DNA of 14,475 nucleotides from DASTBU01 sp035711845 (GCA_035711845.1 DASTBU010000079.1:1-14475); one strand, 5' to 3'. Shown: positions 1-7,483, numbered from the stretch's first letter. The notes: generated by a model from the sequence alone, not told the origin. Translations and numbers: made by a program.

Positions 1-2
1 CC

Positions 3-1274
3 GAGCTCGAGCGTCTCTCCGGGATTCACGCCAAAGCACTCGCCAGGTTTCAGGCCTCCCTCGCGGAACGCGATTCACGGATGGAGCAGCAGGCGAGATC
101 GTCGGCGGCGTTGCAGACTCGGCTCGATGCCAGTGAAGCCGAGAACCGGCGGCAGTTCGAGCAGACGCCTGTGCCGTTGGTCAGGTTCACGCGAGACGGC
201 GTTGTGGAAGACGCCAATCACGCCTTTGCGGCTCTGGTCGGCTGCCGGACGCCGGGTGAGCTGCGCGACGCGACGTTTGCGGCGACGCTCTTCGAATCCC
301 GGAACGACCTGGCCTGGCTCATCGACCGATCGGCGAACTCCATGAAAGCAGGATCGATCGAGACGACCTGCATCAGGAAGGACGGAGTGCGGCTCGCCGT
401 CCGCCTGTCGGCGCGTCCTGCGACGGCCGGCTGTGTGGAGATAGCCGCGGAAAACCTCACCCACGTCCGGGTGCTCGAGGACAGGTTGAGAGAGGCCCAC
501 CGGATGGAGGCCGTCGGGCGCGTGGCCTCCGAGATCGCGATGACCTGCGAGAAGCTGCTGCGGGACGTCCACCGGGACGCGCAGCGGTTGCTGACGACAA
601 TGACCGGCGCGGACGGACAGGGTGATCATGCGGCGGCGTTTCTCGATGACGTGACGCTGGCCGGCAGCATCCTCCATCAGCTCGTCGCATACGGAGACGA
701 ACAGGCGGCCGCAGTGGCGCCCGTTGACGTCAACGGCATTCTGCGCGACCTGCAGCCCGTGTTGAAGCAGGTGGCCGGTGATGCCATCACGCTCGACCTG
801 CGTAAGCACTCGTCGCCGGTGAACGTCGACGTGAACGCCGAGCGCGTCGAACGGCTGCTCGTCAACGTCGCGAGCTACGGACGCCAGCGCATGCCGTACG
901 GGGGGCGTCTGCGAATCGAGCTCTCGACTGTTGTCGTCGACGGAAAATTCATCGCGCAGCACCCCAATGTTCGACAGGGTCCGCACGCGCTGATTACCGT
1001 GACGGAAGTAGCGCGGCCAGCCACGGAAGGCCAGCTTTCCGACCACGCCGACAAGACTGAACCCGCTCTGGCATCCGGACGGCCGCGCGTCGAGCTCGGT
1101 GCGCTCCAGGAGCTCATCGCCGAATGCGGTGGTCATCTGTGGATTACCGCCGAGCCGGGAGGGAGTATGGTGGTGAAGATGCGTCTGCCGCTGCGCGCCG
1201 CGTGGGAGCGTCAGGCCAACGCCCGCGCCCGGCAAGGTCTCGGACGCATCACCGCTCGCCTGCTCGGCCGCTGA
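3..1274 (+). CDS. PAS/histidine-kinase-fold protein, catalytically degenerate, 5'-truncated by window edge
   Basis: The frame is open back to base 3 with a coiled-coil-like run (SLAERDSRMEQQAR), so the first ATG at 81 is probably internal and the gene starts upstream. Counting from ATG 81, a PAS domain spans about 24-125 (FEQTPVPLVRF, then EDANHAFAALVG). A DHp-like helix follows at about 134-205 and an HATPase-like fold at about 215-370. The scaffold matches PAS-linked histidine kinases (RMEAVGRVASEIA; MPYGGRLRIEL; CGGHLWITAEPGG near the end). The catalytic residues do not match. The phospho-acceptor His of the usual IAHDFNN is Met154, the Mg-binding N-box Asn is Tyr266, and no DxGxG box is visible. 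It is probably a non-catalytic sensor or scaffold. It converges on the next gene with a 4-base gap. Confidence 0.8.
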   Translation, partial: ELERLSGIHAKALARFQASLAERDSRMEQQARSSAALQTRLDASEAENRRQFEQTPVPLVRFTRDGVVEDANHAFAALVGCRTPGELRDATFAATLFESRNDLAWLIDRSANSMKAGSIETTCIRKDGVRLAVRLSARPATAGCVEIAAENLTHVRVLEDRLREAHRMEAVGRVASEIAMTCEKLLRDVHRDAQRLLTTMTGADGQGDHAAAFLDDVTLAGSILHQLVAYGDEQAAAVAPVDVNGILRDLQPVLKQVAGDAITLDLRKHSSPVNVDVNAERVERLLVNVASYGRQRMPYGGRLRIELSTVVVDGKFIAQHPNVRQGPHALITVTEVARPATEGQLSDHADKTEPALASGRPRVELGALQELIAECGGHLWITAEPGGSMVVKMRLPLRAAWERQANARARQGLGRITARLLGR

Positions 1275-1278
1275 GCGC

Positions 1279-1689
1279 TCACGGCGCGAACACGCGGATT
1301 GACGTGATGCAATCGTTGAACCCGTCGCTGCACCCGGGTCCCGCGAAGCGCAGGTTTGCCACGTCCCCGGTCACTTCGATGTAGTCCCCGTCGAAGTTGT
1401 CGTGCTCGTACACATGGGCGCGCCAGCCCGGTGCGACACTGATCGACGAAATGCAGTCGTTCCACGCGGACGTCGGCAGTCCCTGGCTATCGGTCTCGAA
1501 GCACGGTCCCCTGTAGTCCTTCAGATCGCTGACGTTCGTCGTGATGTGCGCGGACTCGCCGAGGTAGTCGGCGTGCTCGTACACGATGATGCCGGTCTGC
1601 AGTTCAGCGGGAGCCGTCGGCAACGATTCCCTGCACCCGGAACCGGCCAGGGCGACAACGACGACAGTGGCCGCACTGATTCTGGTCAA
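1279..1689 (-). CDS. Beta/gamma-crystallin-type lipoprotein, two Greek-key calcium-binding motifs
   Basis: The 136-residue product has a signal segment ending AGSGC (Cys19), so it is probably a lipoprotein with mature end CRESLPTAP. Two crystallin motifs follow. Each has an aromatic-to-Gly stretch (YEHADYLG and YEHDNFDG) and the calcium signature [ND][ND]xx[ST]S (NDCISS and NDCITS). The pair is typical of a two-motif microbial beta/gamma-crystallin domain that binds calcium; the role in the cell is unknown. The start is inferred: TTG at 1687-1689 shares TTGA with the TGA stop of the upstream gene (1686-1688), giving a full signal peptide and suggesting translational coupling. No strong Shine-Dalgarno sequence stands before it, and the frame stays open further upstream, so the start is less certain than the domain. 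Confidence 0.8.
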   Translation of the reverse strand: MTRISAATVVVVALAGSGCRESLPTAPAELQTGIIVYEHADYLGESAHITTNVSDLKDYRGPCFETDSQGLPTSAWNDCISSISVAPGWRAHVYEHDNFDGDYIEVTGDVANLRFAGPGCSDGFNDCITSIRVFAP

Positions 1690-2786
1690 CGCAGATCGAA
1701 CGATCGCTTCCCGATGGTGATGATCTCCGCGCGCAGCTCTCCGGCGTTTCGTCTGCTCACGAAGCCCTGAACGCTGACCGTGGTGCCCGGCTTCAGCATC
1801 GGCTCCGTCAGGTCGCGGAAGTCCATTCTCACGGGCGGGGCAAGGATCACCGTCCAGTTCTTGCGGTCGACGTCGAGGGTCAGTACCCCGTACGGCGTCT
1901 TGTCGTAGCGCGTCTCCTTGATGACGCCGGTGACGGTCAGCGGCGTCGTCCGATCGTAGGCGGGCCAGTCGCGCTCGGTTCCGTAGACGAGATTGACGTC
2001 GTGGATTTGCGGACCGGTCCATGGGCTGATCGATTTTTCGAGCAGGGAGGTCAGGTTTCCCTCCATGCACGCGTACTCCATGATCTCCACGTTCGGCGTG
2101 AGCACGAAGACGCGCTCGTTGCTGATCGGCCGCGTGTAGGTCTTGGGATCGTCGAGCACCCACGTGAACTGTATGCGTCCGTAGACCGGCCGCTTGAACG
2201 TCATCGTCAGCTTTGCCTGATCGCTCATCGGATGACCGATGGTGCCAAGCTTGGCGTAGCCGTTGAAGTTCACCGCTTCAATCACCAGCGCATCGCCGTC
2301 CCAGCGGCCGCGTGAGTCGCCGAACCAGGTCGGCGGCCATTCCCTGCGGTGGGGAAGGCCCTCGGTGTTGACCGCCTGAAACATGGTGCTCTGCTCGAAG
2401 AGGAAGGCGATGTATTCGGTGTTCTGTACGATCTGCATCGGATGCGGCGTGAACGATCGGATCCATCCGAACGGCATGCAGCTGCCGGCGTAGTCGCCGT
2501 CCCTGACCGGGTTGTAGTTGTCCCATTGCGCCTGACCCCACGGCGTGAACGGCAGCGGGTTCGGCTCGCCGCGATTGCTGGTGCCGTTGGCGTTGGTGAA
2601 TGTCTCGGTCAGGTCTTGCGTGCCGGGTCGAGCCCAGACGCCGCTGAAGTCCGGCTTGCCATTTGGAAGCCGCGGCGGCGGCCCTTTCATGTCCACCTTC
2701 GCGGTCACGGATTGACTGCGCAGGGGAGCGGCGGCCAGGAGCAGCGCCGACGCGGCCGCGACGAAGAACCACAGCGGAGGTCTCAT
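1686..2786 (-). CDS. Secreted protein of unknown function with DUF6152-like C-terminal domain
   Basis: The 366-residue product begins with a signal peptide (MRPPLWFFVA, hydrophobic to about residue 20, likely cleaved near SQS). After it comes the segment NGKPDFSGVW (42-51), seen in a large family of secreted proteins common in Acidobacteriota. The C-terminal 85 residues, from about TPLTVTGVIKE to the end, resemble the small beta-barrel DUF6152 family (a VTGVI strand, a W in the middle, LKPGTTVSVQGF near the end). No catalytic residues are evident. Shine-Dalgarno GAGGGG lies about 8 bases before the ATG. Its TGA overlaps the TTG start of the crystallin lipoprotein, so the two are probably one transcript. 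The family has no established function. Confidence 0.75.
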   Translation of the reverse strand: MRPPLWFFVAAASALLLAAAPLRSQSVTAKVDMKGPPPRLPNGKPDFSGVWARPGTQDLTETFTNANGTSNRGEPNPLPFTPWGQAQWDNYNPVRDGDYAGSCMPFGWIRSFTPHPMQIVQNTEYIAFLFEQSTMFQAVNTEGLPHRREWPPTWFGDSRGRWDGDALVIEAVNFNGYAKLGTIGHPMSDQAKLTMTFKRPVYGRIQFTWVLDDPKTYTRPISNERVFVLTPNVEIMEYACMEGNLTSLLEKSISPWTGPQIHDVNLVYGTERDWPAYDRTTPLTVTGVIKETRYDKTPYGVLTLDVDRKNWTVILAPPVRMDFRDLTEPMLKPGTTVSVQGFVSRRNAGELRAEIITIGKRSFDLR

Positions 2787-2856
2787 GGCAATCCCCTCGT
2801 GTTTCGGAGCTTCGGTGCGCCGGAAAGGCGTCTCCGAATTGCGCGGAGATTATATG

Positions 2857-2947
2857 GCCGGCGGGAGGCTACGGAGATCACGGAGGAAACGGATTTCACA
2901 CGGAGGAACGGAGAAACGGAGACCGTTAACTCCGTAACCTCCCGGCG
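2857..2947. repeat. Intergenic ACGGAG repeat element with inverted ends
   Basis: This lies between the amidohydrolase and the DUF6152-like gene. ACGGAG occurs at 2871, 2880, 2900, 2908 and 2916, with ACGGAT at 2888. The block is bounded by an inverted repeat: GGGAGGCTACGGAG (2863-2876) against CTCCGTAACCTCCC (2930-2943), with one mismatch. Similar A-CGGAG-rich intergenic repeats are scattered in several environmental phyla, and often yield spurious ORFs. It may act as a transcript-level hairpin or be a small non-autonomous mobile repeat. Only one copy is present here. Confidence 0.7.
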
Positions 2948-2964
2948 TCGATCTCAGTCCGGAC

Positions 2965-4005
2965 TCAAGTCGCGATCGACGCCTCGGGGCTATGGGCCGA
3001 ACCCACACGCCGCGCATTTTTCGATTGCGCCGCTTCCCACGCGCGCACCTCGCGCCGCGCCTGGTCGAACAGGCGTTCGTAGTTCCCAATCCGTACCTTG
3101 TGGCTGGCCTCCGGCGTCAGCAGCTTCCACAACGGGTCGTAGAGGTGGAACACCGCTGTGATCGTGTCCTGGTTCCTGGGCGCCACGACGCCGGTGCCGA
3201 ACAGGAATCGATTGGGGTGCCGGTTGATCACGTCCGCCAGGCGCGCGGCGTTCTCCGGCGTCGCGACGGCATATTTCGCGACCTCGTCGCCGGAGAGATC
3301 GAAATACAGGCGGCTCAGCTCGGGCTGGCTCAGCGCGCGCTCGACGAGCTGTGCCTGGTCGTGGAGCGGGCGAACGATGCGGCCGGCGCCGACGTGGGCC
3401 CACACGATCGTCGTGCGCGGATGCCGCCGGAGCAATTCCTTCAGCTGCACGACCGCAAGCGGTTCCTGATCGGGTTTGGGAAAGGGCGTGTCGATGTCGT
3501 TGTGGAGGATCACGACCAGGCCGGTTTCGCCCGCGAAGCCGACGATCCGGTCGAGCGCCCGATTGACCGGCGGCGCGGCTCTTCCGGTAAGCGTCGACGA
3601 GACGAAGTCCGTGTGGATGGTGAGCTCGCCGATGCCGGAGAACACTCCCGGAAACGTCAACAGCACCCGCCGAATCTGCTCCGCCGCGTACATGTCCGAG
3701 GGATTGAACCCGGTGATCATCGGGTCCAGACGCGCCTGCTGCGCCGGCTTGAGCGACCTGAACGCCGTCGCGATGAAGGCGTCCGTAAACGAGTAGTAAT
3801 ACAGGGGTGCGGCAGTCTGCAGATAGTGCGTGGGAGCAAAGTCGCCGATGCTCCCCCAGGCCCACGGCTGCTGCAGCGGGATGCCGAACAGCGTCGCGCG
3901 ACCGACCGTCGTGCCCATCATGCCGACGAAGTGATGGACGTCCGTGCCGCGCTGGATGTAGTTCGTCAGGTGGATGTGCGCATCGTGGAAGTCGTACGAA
4001 GGCAT
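2965..4005 (-). CDS. Amidohydrolase family 2 (TIM-barrel) protein with altered metal-site Asp
   Basis: The 346-residue product lacks a signal peptide, so it is probably cytoplasmic. The N-terminus carries the metal motif DxHxH (D8, H10, H12 in FHDAHIHL). Later ligand candidates are E127 in GIGELTIH, H168 in ILHND and H204 in VWAHVG. The expected final motif in this family is FGTD, but here it reads FGTG (residues 269-272, codon GGC). The closing segment GNYERLFDQARREVRAWE is intact, so the rest of the fold looks preserved. Such enzymes act on decarboxylation or hydrolysis substrates that the sequence does not reveal. The start is supported by GAGGTGA five bases before the ATG. It may share a transcript with the gene at 4165-4839, though 159 bases and a hairpin separate them. 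Confidence 0.85.
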   Translation of the reverse strand: MPSYDFHDAHIHLTNYIQRGTDVHHFVGMMGTTVGRATLFGIPLQQPWAWGSIGDFAPTHYLQTAAPLYYYSFTDAFIATAFRSLKPAQQARLDPMITGFNPSDMYAAEQIRRVLLTFPGVFSGIGELTIHTDFVSSTLTGRAAPPVNRALDRIVGFAGETGLVVILHNDIDTPFPKPDQEPLAVVQLKELLRRHPRTTIVWAHVGAGRIVRPLHDQAQLVERALSQPELSRLYFDLSGDEVAKYAVATPENAARLADVINRHPNRFLFGTGVVAPRNQDTITAVFHLYDPLWKLLTPEASHKVRIGNYERLFDQARREVRAWEAAQSKNARRVGSAHSPEASIAT

Positions 4006-4057
4006 GCGTCACCTCGCCGCAGAAACTGCCTGCGTTTACTTGGGAAGGAACTGACCG

Positions 4058-4079
4058 GTCTGCCGACGGCCCGGCAGAC
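4058..4079. other. Perfect 8-bp inverted repeat between two minus-strand genes
   Basis: GTCTGCCG (4058-4065), a six-base loop, then CGGCAGAC (4072-4079). It lies downstream of the 4165-4839 gene and 53 bases before the amidohydrolase start, on the same strand. No T-run follows on the minus strand, so it could be a weak terminator, an attenuator or an operator. Confidence 0.5.
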
Positions 4080-4164
4080 TGCGGCATGGTGATGCTTCGT
4101 CGTTCGACAGGCTATGCATTTCCGGCGGCCGGCAACGCCTCAGGCAGGGATCGCGCATGACCAC

Positions 4165-4839
4165 TCAACGCTGCCCTCCGGCGACACCTTCCGGACCGGT
4201 CCGAGCCTGGATAGGAGTCAGGGGCTTTTCGGAGGTGAAGGTTCCGGCCTGTACCGCAATCGTCTCGCCCATCTTCACGAGCGAACGGATGCGCACGCAT
4301 TTGAACAGCCGGATCCTGGCGCAGAGCCCCTCGACCTTGTCGAGCACACCAGCAGTCGGCGTTTCGAATACGACCCTGGAGGCGAGCCTGAAGTCGCGCG
4401 CCAGCCTCTCGTTCCTGTAGACGATCCCGTCGCGATCGTACAAGACGACCAGCTTGCCGCGGCCGGCGAGGAGCGCGGTCATTTCGAAATCGTGCCCCTT
4501 CTTGTCCTGTCCCCGGATCACGGTTACGAGGTCCAGCACGAAGGCCGCGTCCACGGCGCGAAGCGCCTCTCCCGAGAAGTAGAAGGTGCACGGTTCCCGG
4601 AACACGCTGTCGGTGAGGACGTCAACACTCCCCCAGCCCGCCGCCGCCGCGCGAGCGAAGATGTCGAGGGCCGTCTTCTCGGGCAGCTCCCTGACGCTCA
4701 CCTGGGCGAGCTCCGGAGCGACCTCGGCAACCCACGCCTTCACCTCCGGCTTCACCTCGGGGAGGTTCTCGCACATGCGCTCGGGGAACACCTTCGCCTC
4801 GACGGAAAGCGCGGCCAAAAGAAGGGCTGCGATAATCAT
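4165..4839 (-). CDS. Secreted protein of unknown function
   Basis: The 224-residue product starts with a short signal peptide (MIIAALLLAALSVEA, likely cleaved before KVF), so it is probably periplasmic or secreted. The rest is mixed alpha/beta with four cysteines (CENL, REPC, GLCAR, FKCVR), which might form disulfides. A central stretch of alternating hydrophobic residues (ALLAGRGKLVVLYDRDGIVY) suggests beta strands. I recognise no domain family. AGGGTG lies about 8 bases before the ATG. It is the first gene of the minus-strand group, facing away from the 5237 cluster. Coding is supported by the signal peptide, length and amino-acid composition. Confidence 0.65.
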   Translation of the reverse strand: MIIAALLLAALSVEAKVFPERMCENLPEVKPEVKAWVAEVAPELAQVSVRELPEKTALDIFARAAAAGWGSVDVLTDSVFREPCTFYFSGEALRAVDAAFVLDLVTVIRGQDKKGHDFEMTALLAGRGKLVVLYDRDGIVYRNERLARDFRLASRVVFETPTAGVLDKVEGLCARIRLFKCVRIRSLVKMGETIAVQAGTFTSEKPLTPIQARTGPEGVAGGQR

Positions 4840-5236
4840 CGGGTCACACCCTGCGTTCTTATCCTCTGATGGTCACCGCAAGCCGGATGCCGCGTGTGCG
4901 CCCACTGAGCATGCGCGGACACTCAACGACTTGAATCACTGAGTCCTGTATCTGAGCGCGCGGACGGTGAGTCGTAACCGCATTTCGTCAAGGTCAGCCG
5001 ATGATCTGCTTACCGCCCCATTACGCCGTCGTTGGGGTGTGGCTGCACTGCGGCGCGACGCTCCGACCCCATGCGCGGCAGCGGTTTGAGATAACGGCCA
5101 GGGGAACACGACCGAACCCGGTTCTGCCGGAAACACATAGCTGGGTGGCTGTGGCGCGAATGACTCTTACACCCTGACGCCACGCGCCTTCGATGACGCA
5201 TCGCTGGGGTCGTCGGCGCTGATGTTTGGGGGGGCG
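4840..5236. other. Divergent intergenic region, no gene recognised
   Basis: This 397-base stretch separates the minus-strand secreted-protein gene from the plus-strand cluster. A short minus-strand frame (4936-5136) is arginine- and serine-rich and has no recognisable features. It must hold promoters in both directions, but I see no convincing -35/-10 pair. No inverted repeat or RNA gene is evident by eye. Confidence 0.5.
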
Positions 5237-5845
5237 ATGGTCCGTGCGGTGCTCGTCGGGCTCAGTGTGGCGTTATTGGCGTCGAACTGCGGTCCTCGCG
5301 TGCAGCGGACCAAGGCGAGTCTGCCGGCCGATGTGCAGATCCGAATGGCGCGCGTTGACGACGTCTGGGTCGCCGGCTTCGTCGCCGGAGCGGGGAAAGA
5401 CAACGTTGACGTCAACGTTGAGACGGTTCGACTGGTGCGACAGAACCTTCGCCGCGCCTCTCGTGCGCGAGTCGTCGACGCCGAGCCGTTGACCCTCGCC
5501 AGCGAGGACGTGTTCGATGACGCCGCGTACTGGCGGCGACAGGCGGAGGATCGCCAGGCGCGACTCATCGTGACGGGCGTCGTCCGGCTCCTGCTGGCAC
5601 CTGCGCAGCTCGTGCAGCGGGGCCGCCGGACGGCCGTCCTCGGACAATCGGGGCGCACGCTCGACGCCACGGTGGTCGTCATTGACGGCCGGAGCGGTGC
5701 GGTCGTGACACGGCAGACGCTCCCGCCGCGCACGCTCTATGTCAACCGCGATATCTCGTCCGGATTGGGGTTGTATCTCCAGATGATGGACCAATCGCGG
5801 CAGGACTGGCTGCGCGCCATTGTCGGTTCGAAAGACTCCGAATGA
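5237..5845 (+). CDS. Exported protein of unknown function, possible lipoprotein
   Basis: The 202-residue product begins MVRAVLVGLSVALLASNC. The hydrophobic segment is a clear export signal, but the residue before Cys is Asn, so lipidation is uncertain. The mature part has strand-like pieces (DVQIRMARVDDVWVAGFV; RLIVTGVVRLLLAP; LDATVVVIDGRSGAVV). In outline it recalls periplasmic lipoproteins of the CsgG/LpoB type, but I cannot name a family. I prefer ATG 5237 over the in-frame ATG 5222 because a G-run sits just before it, and the extra residues would precede the signal. It overlaps the next gene by ATGA. Confidence 0.65.
   Translation: MVRAVLVGLSVALLASNCGPRVQRTKASLPADVQIRMARVDDVWVAGFVAGAGKDNVDVNVETVRLVRQNLRRASRARVVDAEPLTLASEDVFDDAAYWRRQAEDRQARLIVTGVVRLLLAPAQLVQRGRRTAVLGQSGRTLDATVVVIDGRSGAVVTRQTLPPRTLYVNRDISSGLGLYLQMMDQSRQDWLRAIVGSKDSE
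5401..5420. repeat. 20-bp perfect palindrome inside a coding region
   Basis: CAACGTTGACGTCAACGTTG is its own reverse complement. It falls in the 5237-5845 gene and encodes an N-V-D-V-N-V run. Its central 12 bases, GTTGACGTCAAC, recur inside a 16-bp palindrome at 721-736, there also encoding V-D-V-N. Confidence 0.8.
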
Positions 5846-6060
5846 GCGCAGCGGAGTTGACCATCTTTTTCGCGCAGCACTTGATCGTGCCATACACCGA
5901 AATTGAAGGAATCCATGCGACGAAACGCGAGTCGTTCGCCGTCGCTGGGATTGGCTTCGTCCTGTCCACCGGCTTCTCGGTTGCCTTCGGAGACGTCGTC
6001 AGCGCTCTGCGCCGCTGGCTCAGGCGACGTGCGGCAAAGCGAGCGACTGAAACAGCCTGA
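5842..6060 (+). CDS. Small single-span membrane protein of unknown function
   Basis: The 72-residue product starts at an ATG that shares ATGA with the stop of the upstream gene, so translation is probably coupled. A hydrophobic segment at about 32-52 (FAVAGIGFVLSTGFSVAFG) is followed by an Arg/Lys-rich tail (RRWLRRRAAKRA). The tail suggests a cytoplasmic C-terminus by the positive-inside rule. The N-terminal 30 residues are polar with an acidic patch (YTEIEGIHA). No family is recognised. The coupling suggests it works with the exported protein before it. A 174-base gap separates it from the PcfJ-like gene. Confidence 0.6.
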   Translation: MSAAELTIFFAQHLIVPYTEIEGIHATKRESFAVAGIGFVLSTGFSVAFGDVVSALRRWLRRRAAKRATETA

Positions 6061-6222
6061 CCTCGAATGGTTTCCAGGCGATTACAGTCCTGTGGCTTGA
6101 CGAACCGTCGCTCGAACCCTCACGATCGTTTCACGATGCTGTTCTTCCTCGTGTAGTTCCGGGCTGTCTGTGGGCGCCGCGTCCGGTCGGGCGTGGTCCA
6201 TCTTCAACCTGGATCGAAAACG

Positions 6223-6229
6223 AAGGAGG
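6223..6229 (+). promoter_or_regulatory. Ideal Shine-Dalgarno fixing the PcfJ-like start
   Basis: AAGGAGG lies five bases before GTG 6235. That GTG is in frame with, and downstream of, an alternative GTG at 6193 that has no such site, so the shorter product is preferred. Confidence 0.85.
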
Positions 6230-6234
6230 ACATC

Positions 6235-7446
6235 GTGTCTTCGGCTGAACGTTTCGTTCGGCTTCACAAGCGGCAGACCGACTGTGTGATCAGCCAGGCA
6301 TATGCATGCCTGGCCCGGGATCGGCGCGCCTCGTCGACATTCGACGAGTTGCTGCGCAGCGCTCGAAGGCGCGCGCCCCGGCTGTTCGATGCGCCGGTGG
6401 TCGACGGCGAGCACCCAGGTGTGGAAACGCTCGTCAATCTGTCTCGATTCGCGAACGCCCATGTCCGTGGGGCTGCCGACTGGCCAGGTACATCGGCCGG
6501 ATGGCGCCGCTGCGTATCGTCGCTGGCCGGGCATCTCGTTTGCCGGCACGGAGTGCCGCCGTTTCTTGCCGCGGCGTGGTTCGCGACAGACGACCCCTAC
6601 GCGGAGAAGAAACGGTATTGGTTCGTGGCGCACGGGCACGGCGCGAGCTTCCGTTCGCTCGACTTGCCGGTCGTCATGACCCGCAGGATGGAACACGTGT
6701 TCCTGACATCGCGCGATCACCTGTCAATCGAGCACGCGATGCGCCGGGCCGAGCTGCTGGCCCTGGGCGCCTCCGACGAGCTCGTGCGGGCGGTGCTGTC
6801 CACGCGAGTGGCTGACGACCTTCGCCACGGCCACTTCTGGCGAACTGTATGGATGTTCCTCGTGGCGAATGCGCGCGTGTTCGACACGGCGCAGGTCGGG
6901 CCGCTGCTCGACTTCGTGCAGTCCATTCGTCACGATCGAATCGCGGTCGAAGGGACCGCGGGTATCGTCATGAGGGAGCCGCCCCAGCCGTCGTTCTCGA
7001 TGAAGGGGAGGACGGTGCAGTCGATGCTGCGGCTGATGCGGGACTGGCATCGCAGCCTTGGCATGGCCCACGGAGGTCTCACCTGGGGCCCGTCGCCGTT
7101 GCGGCCGATGCTCGTCGAGGAGCCGAGTGTCGATCCATCGAAGCCCTCCAGCGTGTGGGATCTCATGGAACTCACCAACGGCGCCCAGCTGCGAACGGAA
7201 GGCGCTGCTCTGCATCACTGCGTTGGCAGCTACGCCGATCGGTGCTGGCGTGGAACCTCACGAATCTGGTCGCTCCGAGTGCGGCGTGGCGACAAGATCC
7301 GCCACGTGCTCACCATCGAAGTCGATCAGAGGAAGCGAGCCGTTGTGCAGGCCCGCGGCTGGAGGAATCGTCGCGCGTCGGGAAAAGCGCTGCGGCTGCT
7401 CCAGCAGTGGACAGCGCGGGAGCGGCTTCGTCTTTTGGCGTTGTAG
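6235..7446 (+). CDS. PcfJ-family protein
   Basis: The 403-residue product (GTG start set by AAGGAGG) has a variable, Arg/His-rich N-terminal two thirds and a conserved C-terminal core. The core reads EGAALHHCVGSYADRC, then SLRV, then HVLTIEVD, then VVQARGWRNR. That order is the hallmark of the PcfJ domain, named for a protein of conjugative plasmid pCF10. The His-Cys pair and Gly-Ser-Tyr of HHCVGSY are the most conserved features of the family. Biochemical function is not established, and homologues occur on plasmids, phages and chromosomes. No conjugation gene is visible nearby, but the segment just downstream looks like an old integration site. No signal peptide or membrane segment is seen, so it is probably cytoplasmic. 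Confidence 0.85.
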   Translation: MSSAERFVRLHKRQTDCVISQAYACLARDRRASSTFDELLRSARRRAPRLFDAPVVDGEHPGVETLVNLSRFANAHVRGAADWPGTSAGWRRCVSSLAGHLVCRHGVPPFLAAAWFATDDPYAEKKRYWFVAHGHGASFRSLDLPVVMTRRMEHVFLTSRDHLSIEHAMRRAELLALGASDELVRAVLSTRVADDLRHGHFWRTVWMFLVANARVFDTAQVGPLLDFVQSIRHDRIAVEGTAGIVMREPPQPSFSMKGRTVQSMLRLMRDWHRSLGMAHGGLTWGPSPLRPMLVEEPSVDPSKPSSVWDLMELTNGAQLRTEGAALHHCVGSYADRCWRGTSRIWSLRVRRGDKIRHVLTIEVDQRKRAVVQARGWRNRRASGKALRLLQQWTARERLRLLAL

Positions 7447-7459
7447 GTACTGCGAAGGC

Positions 7460-7483
7460 TGGTTGCGGGGGGGGTGGAGCAAC
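7460..7483 (+). repeat. G-rich hairpin, first copy of GGTTGCGGGG motif
   Basis: GGTTGC is followed by eight G, TGGA, then GCAAC, giving a 5-bp stem GTTGC/GCAAC. The same GGTTGCGGGG start recurs at 7581 and 14107, each time followed by a matching GCAAC arm. Confidence 0.55.

Noticed and set aside
75..1235. Long minus-strand open frame opposite the PAS/kinase gene
   Set aside because: Arg/His-rich composition typical of antisense frames in GC-rich DNA; the plus strand has clear PAS and kinase-fold motifs.
2871..2921. CRISPR array at the ACGGAG repeats
   Set aside because: Units are six bases with irregular short gaps, far from CRISPR repeat and spacer sizes, and no cas gene is near.
2990..4092. 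Long open frames on both strands overlapping the amidohydrolase
   Set aside because: They are arginine-rich shadows; only the 2965-4005 frame carries family motifs and a good ribosome site.
6193..6234. Upstream GTG start for the PcfJ-like gene
   Set aside because: No ribosome site precedes it, while GTG 6235 has AAGGAGG at ideal spacing.
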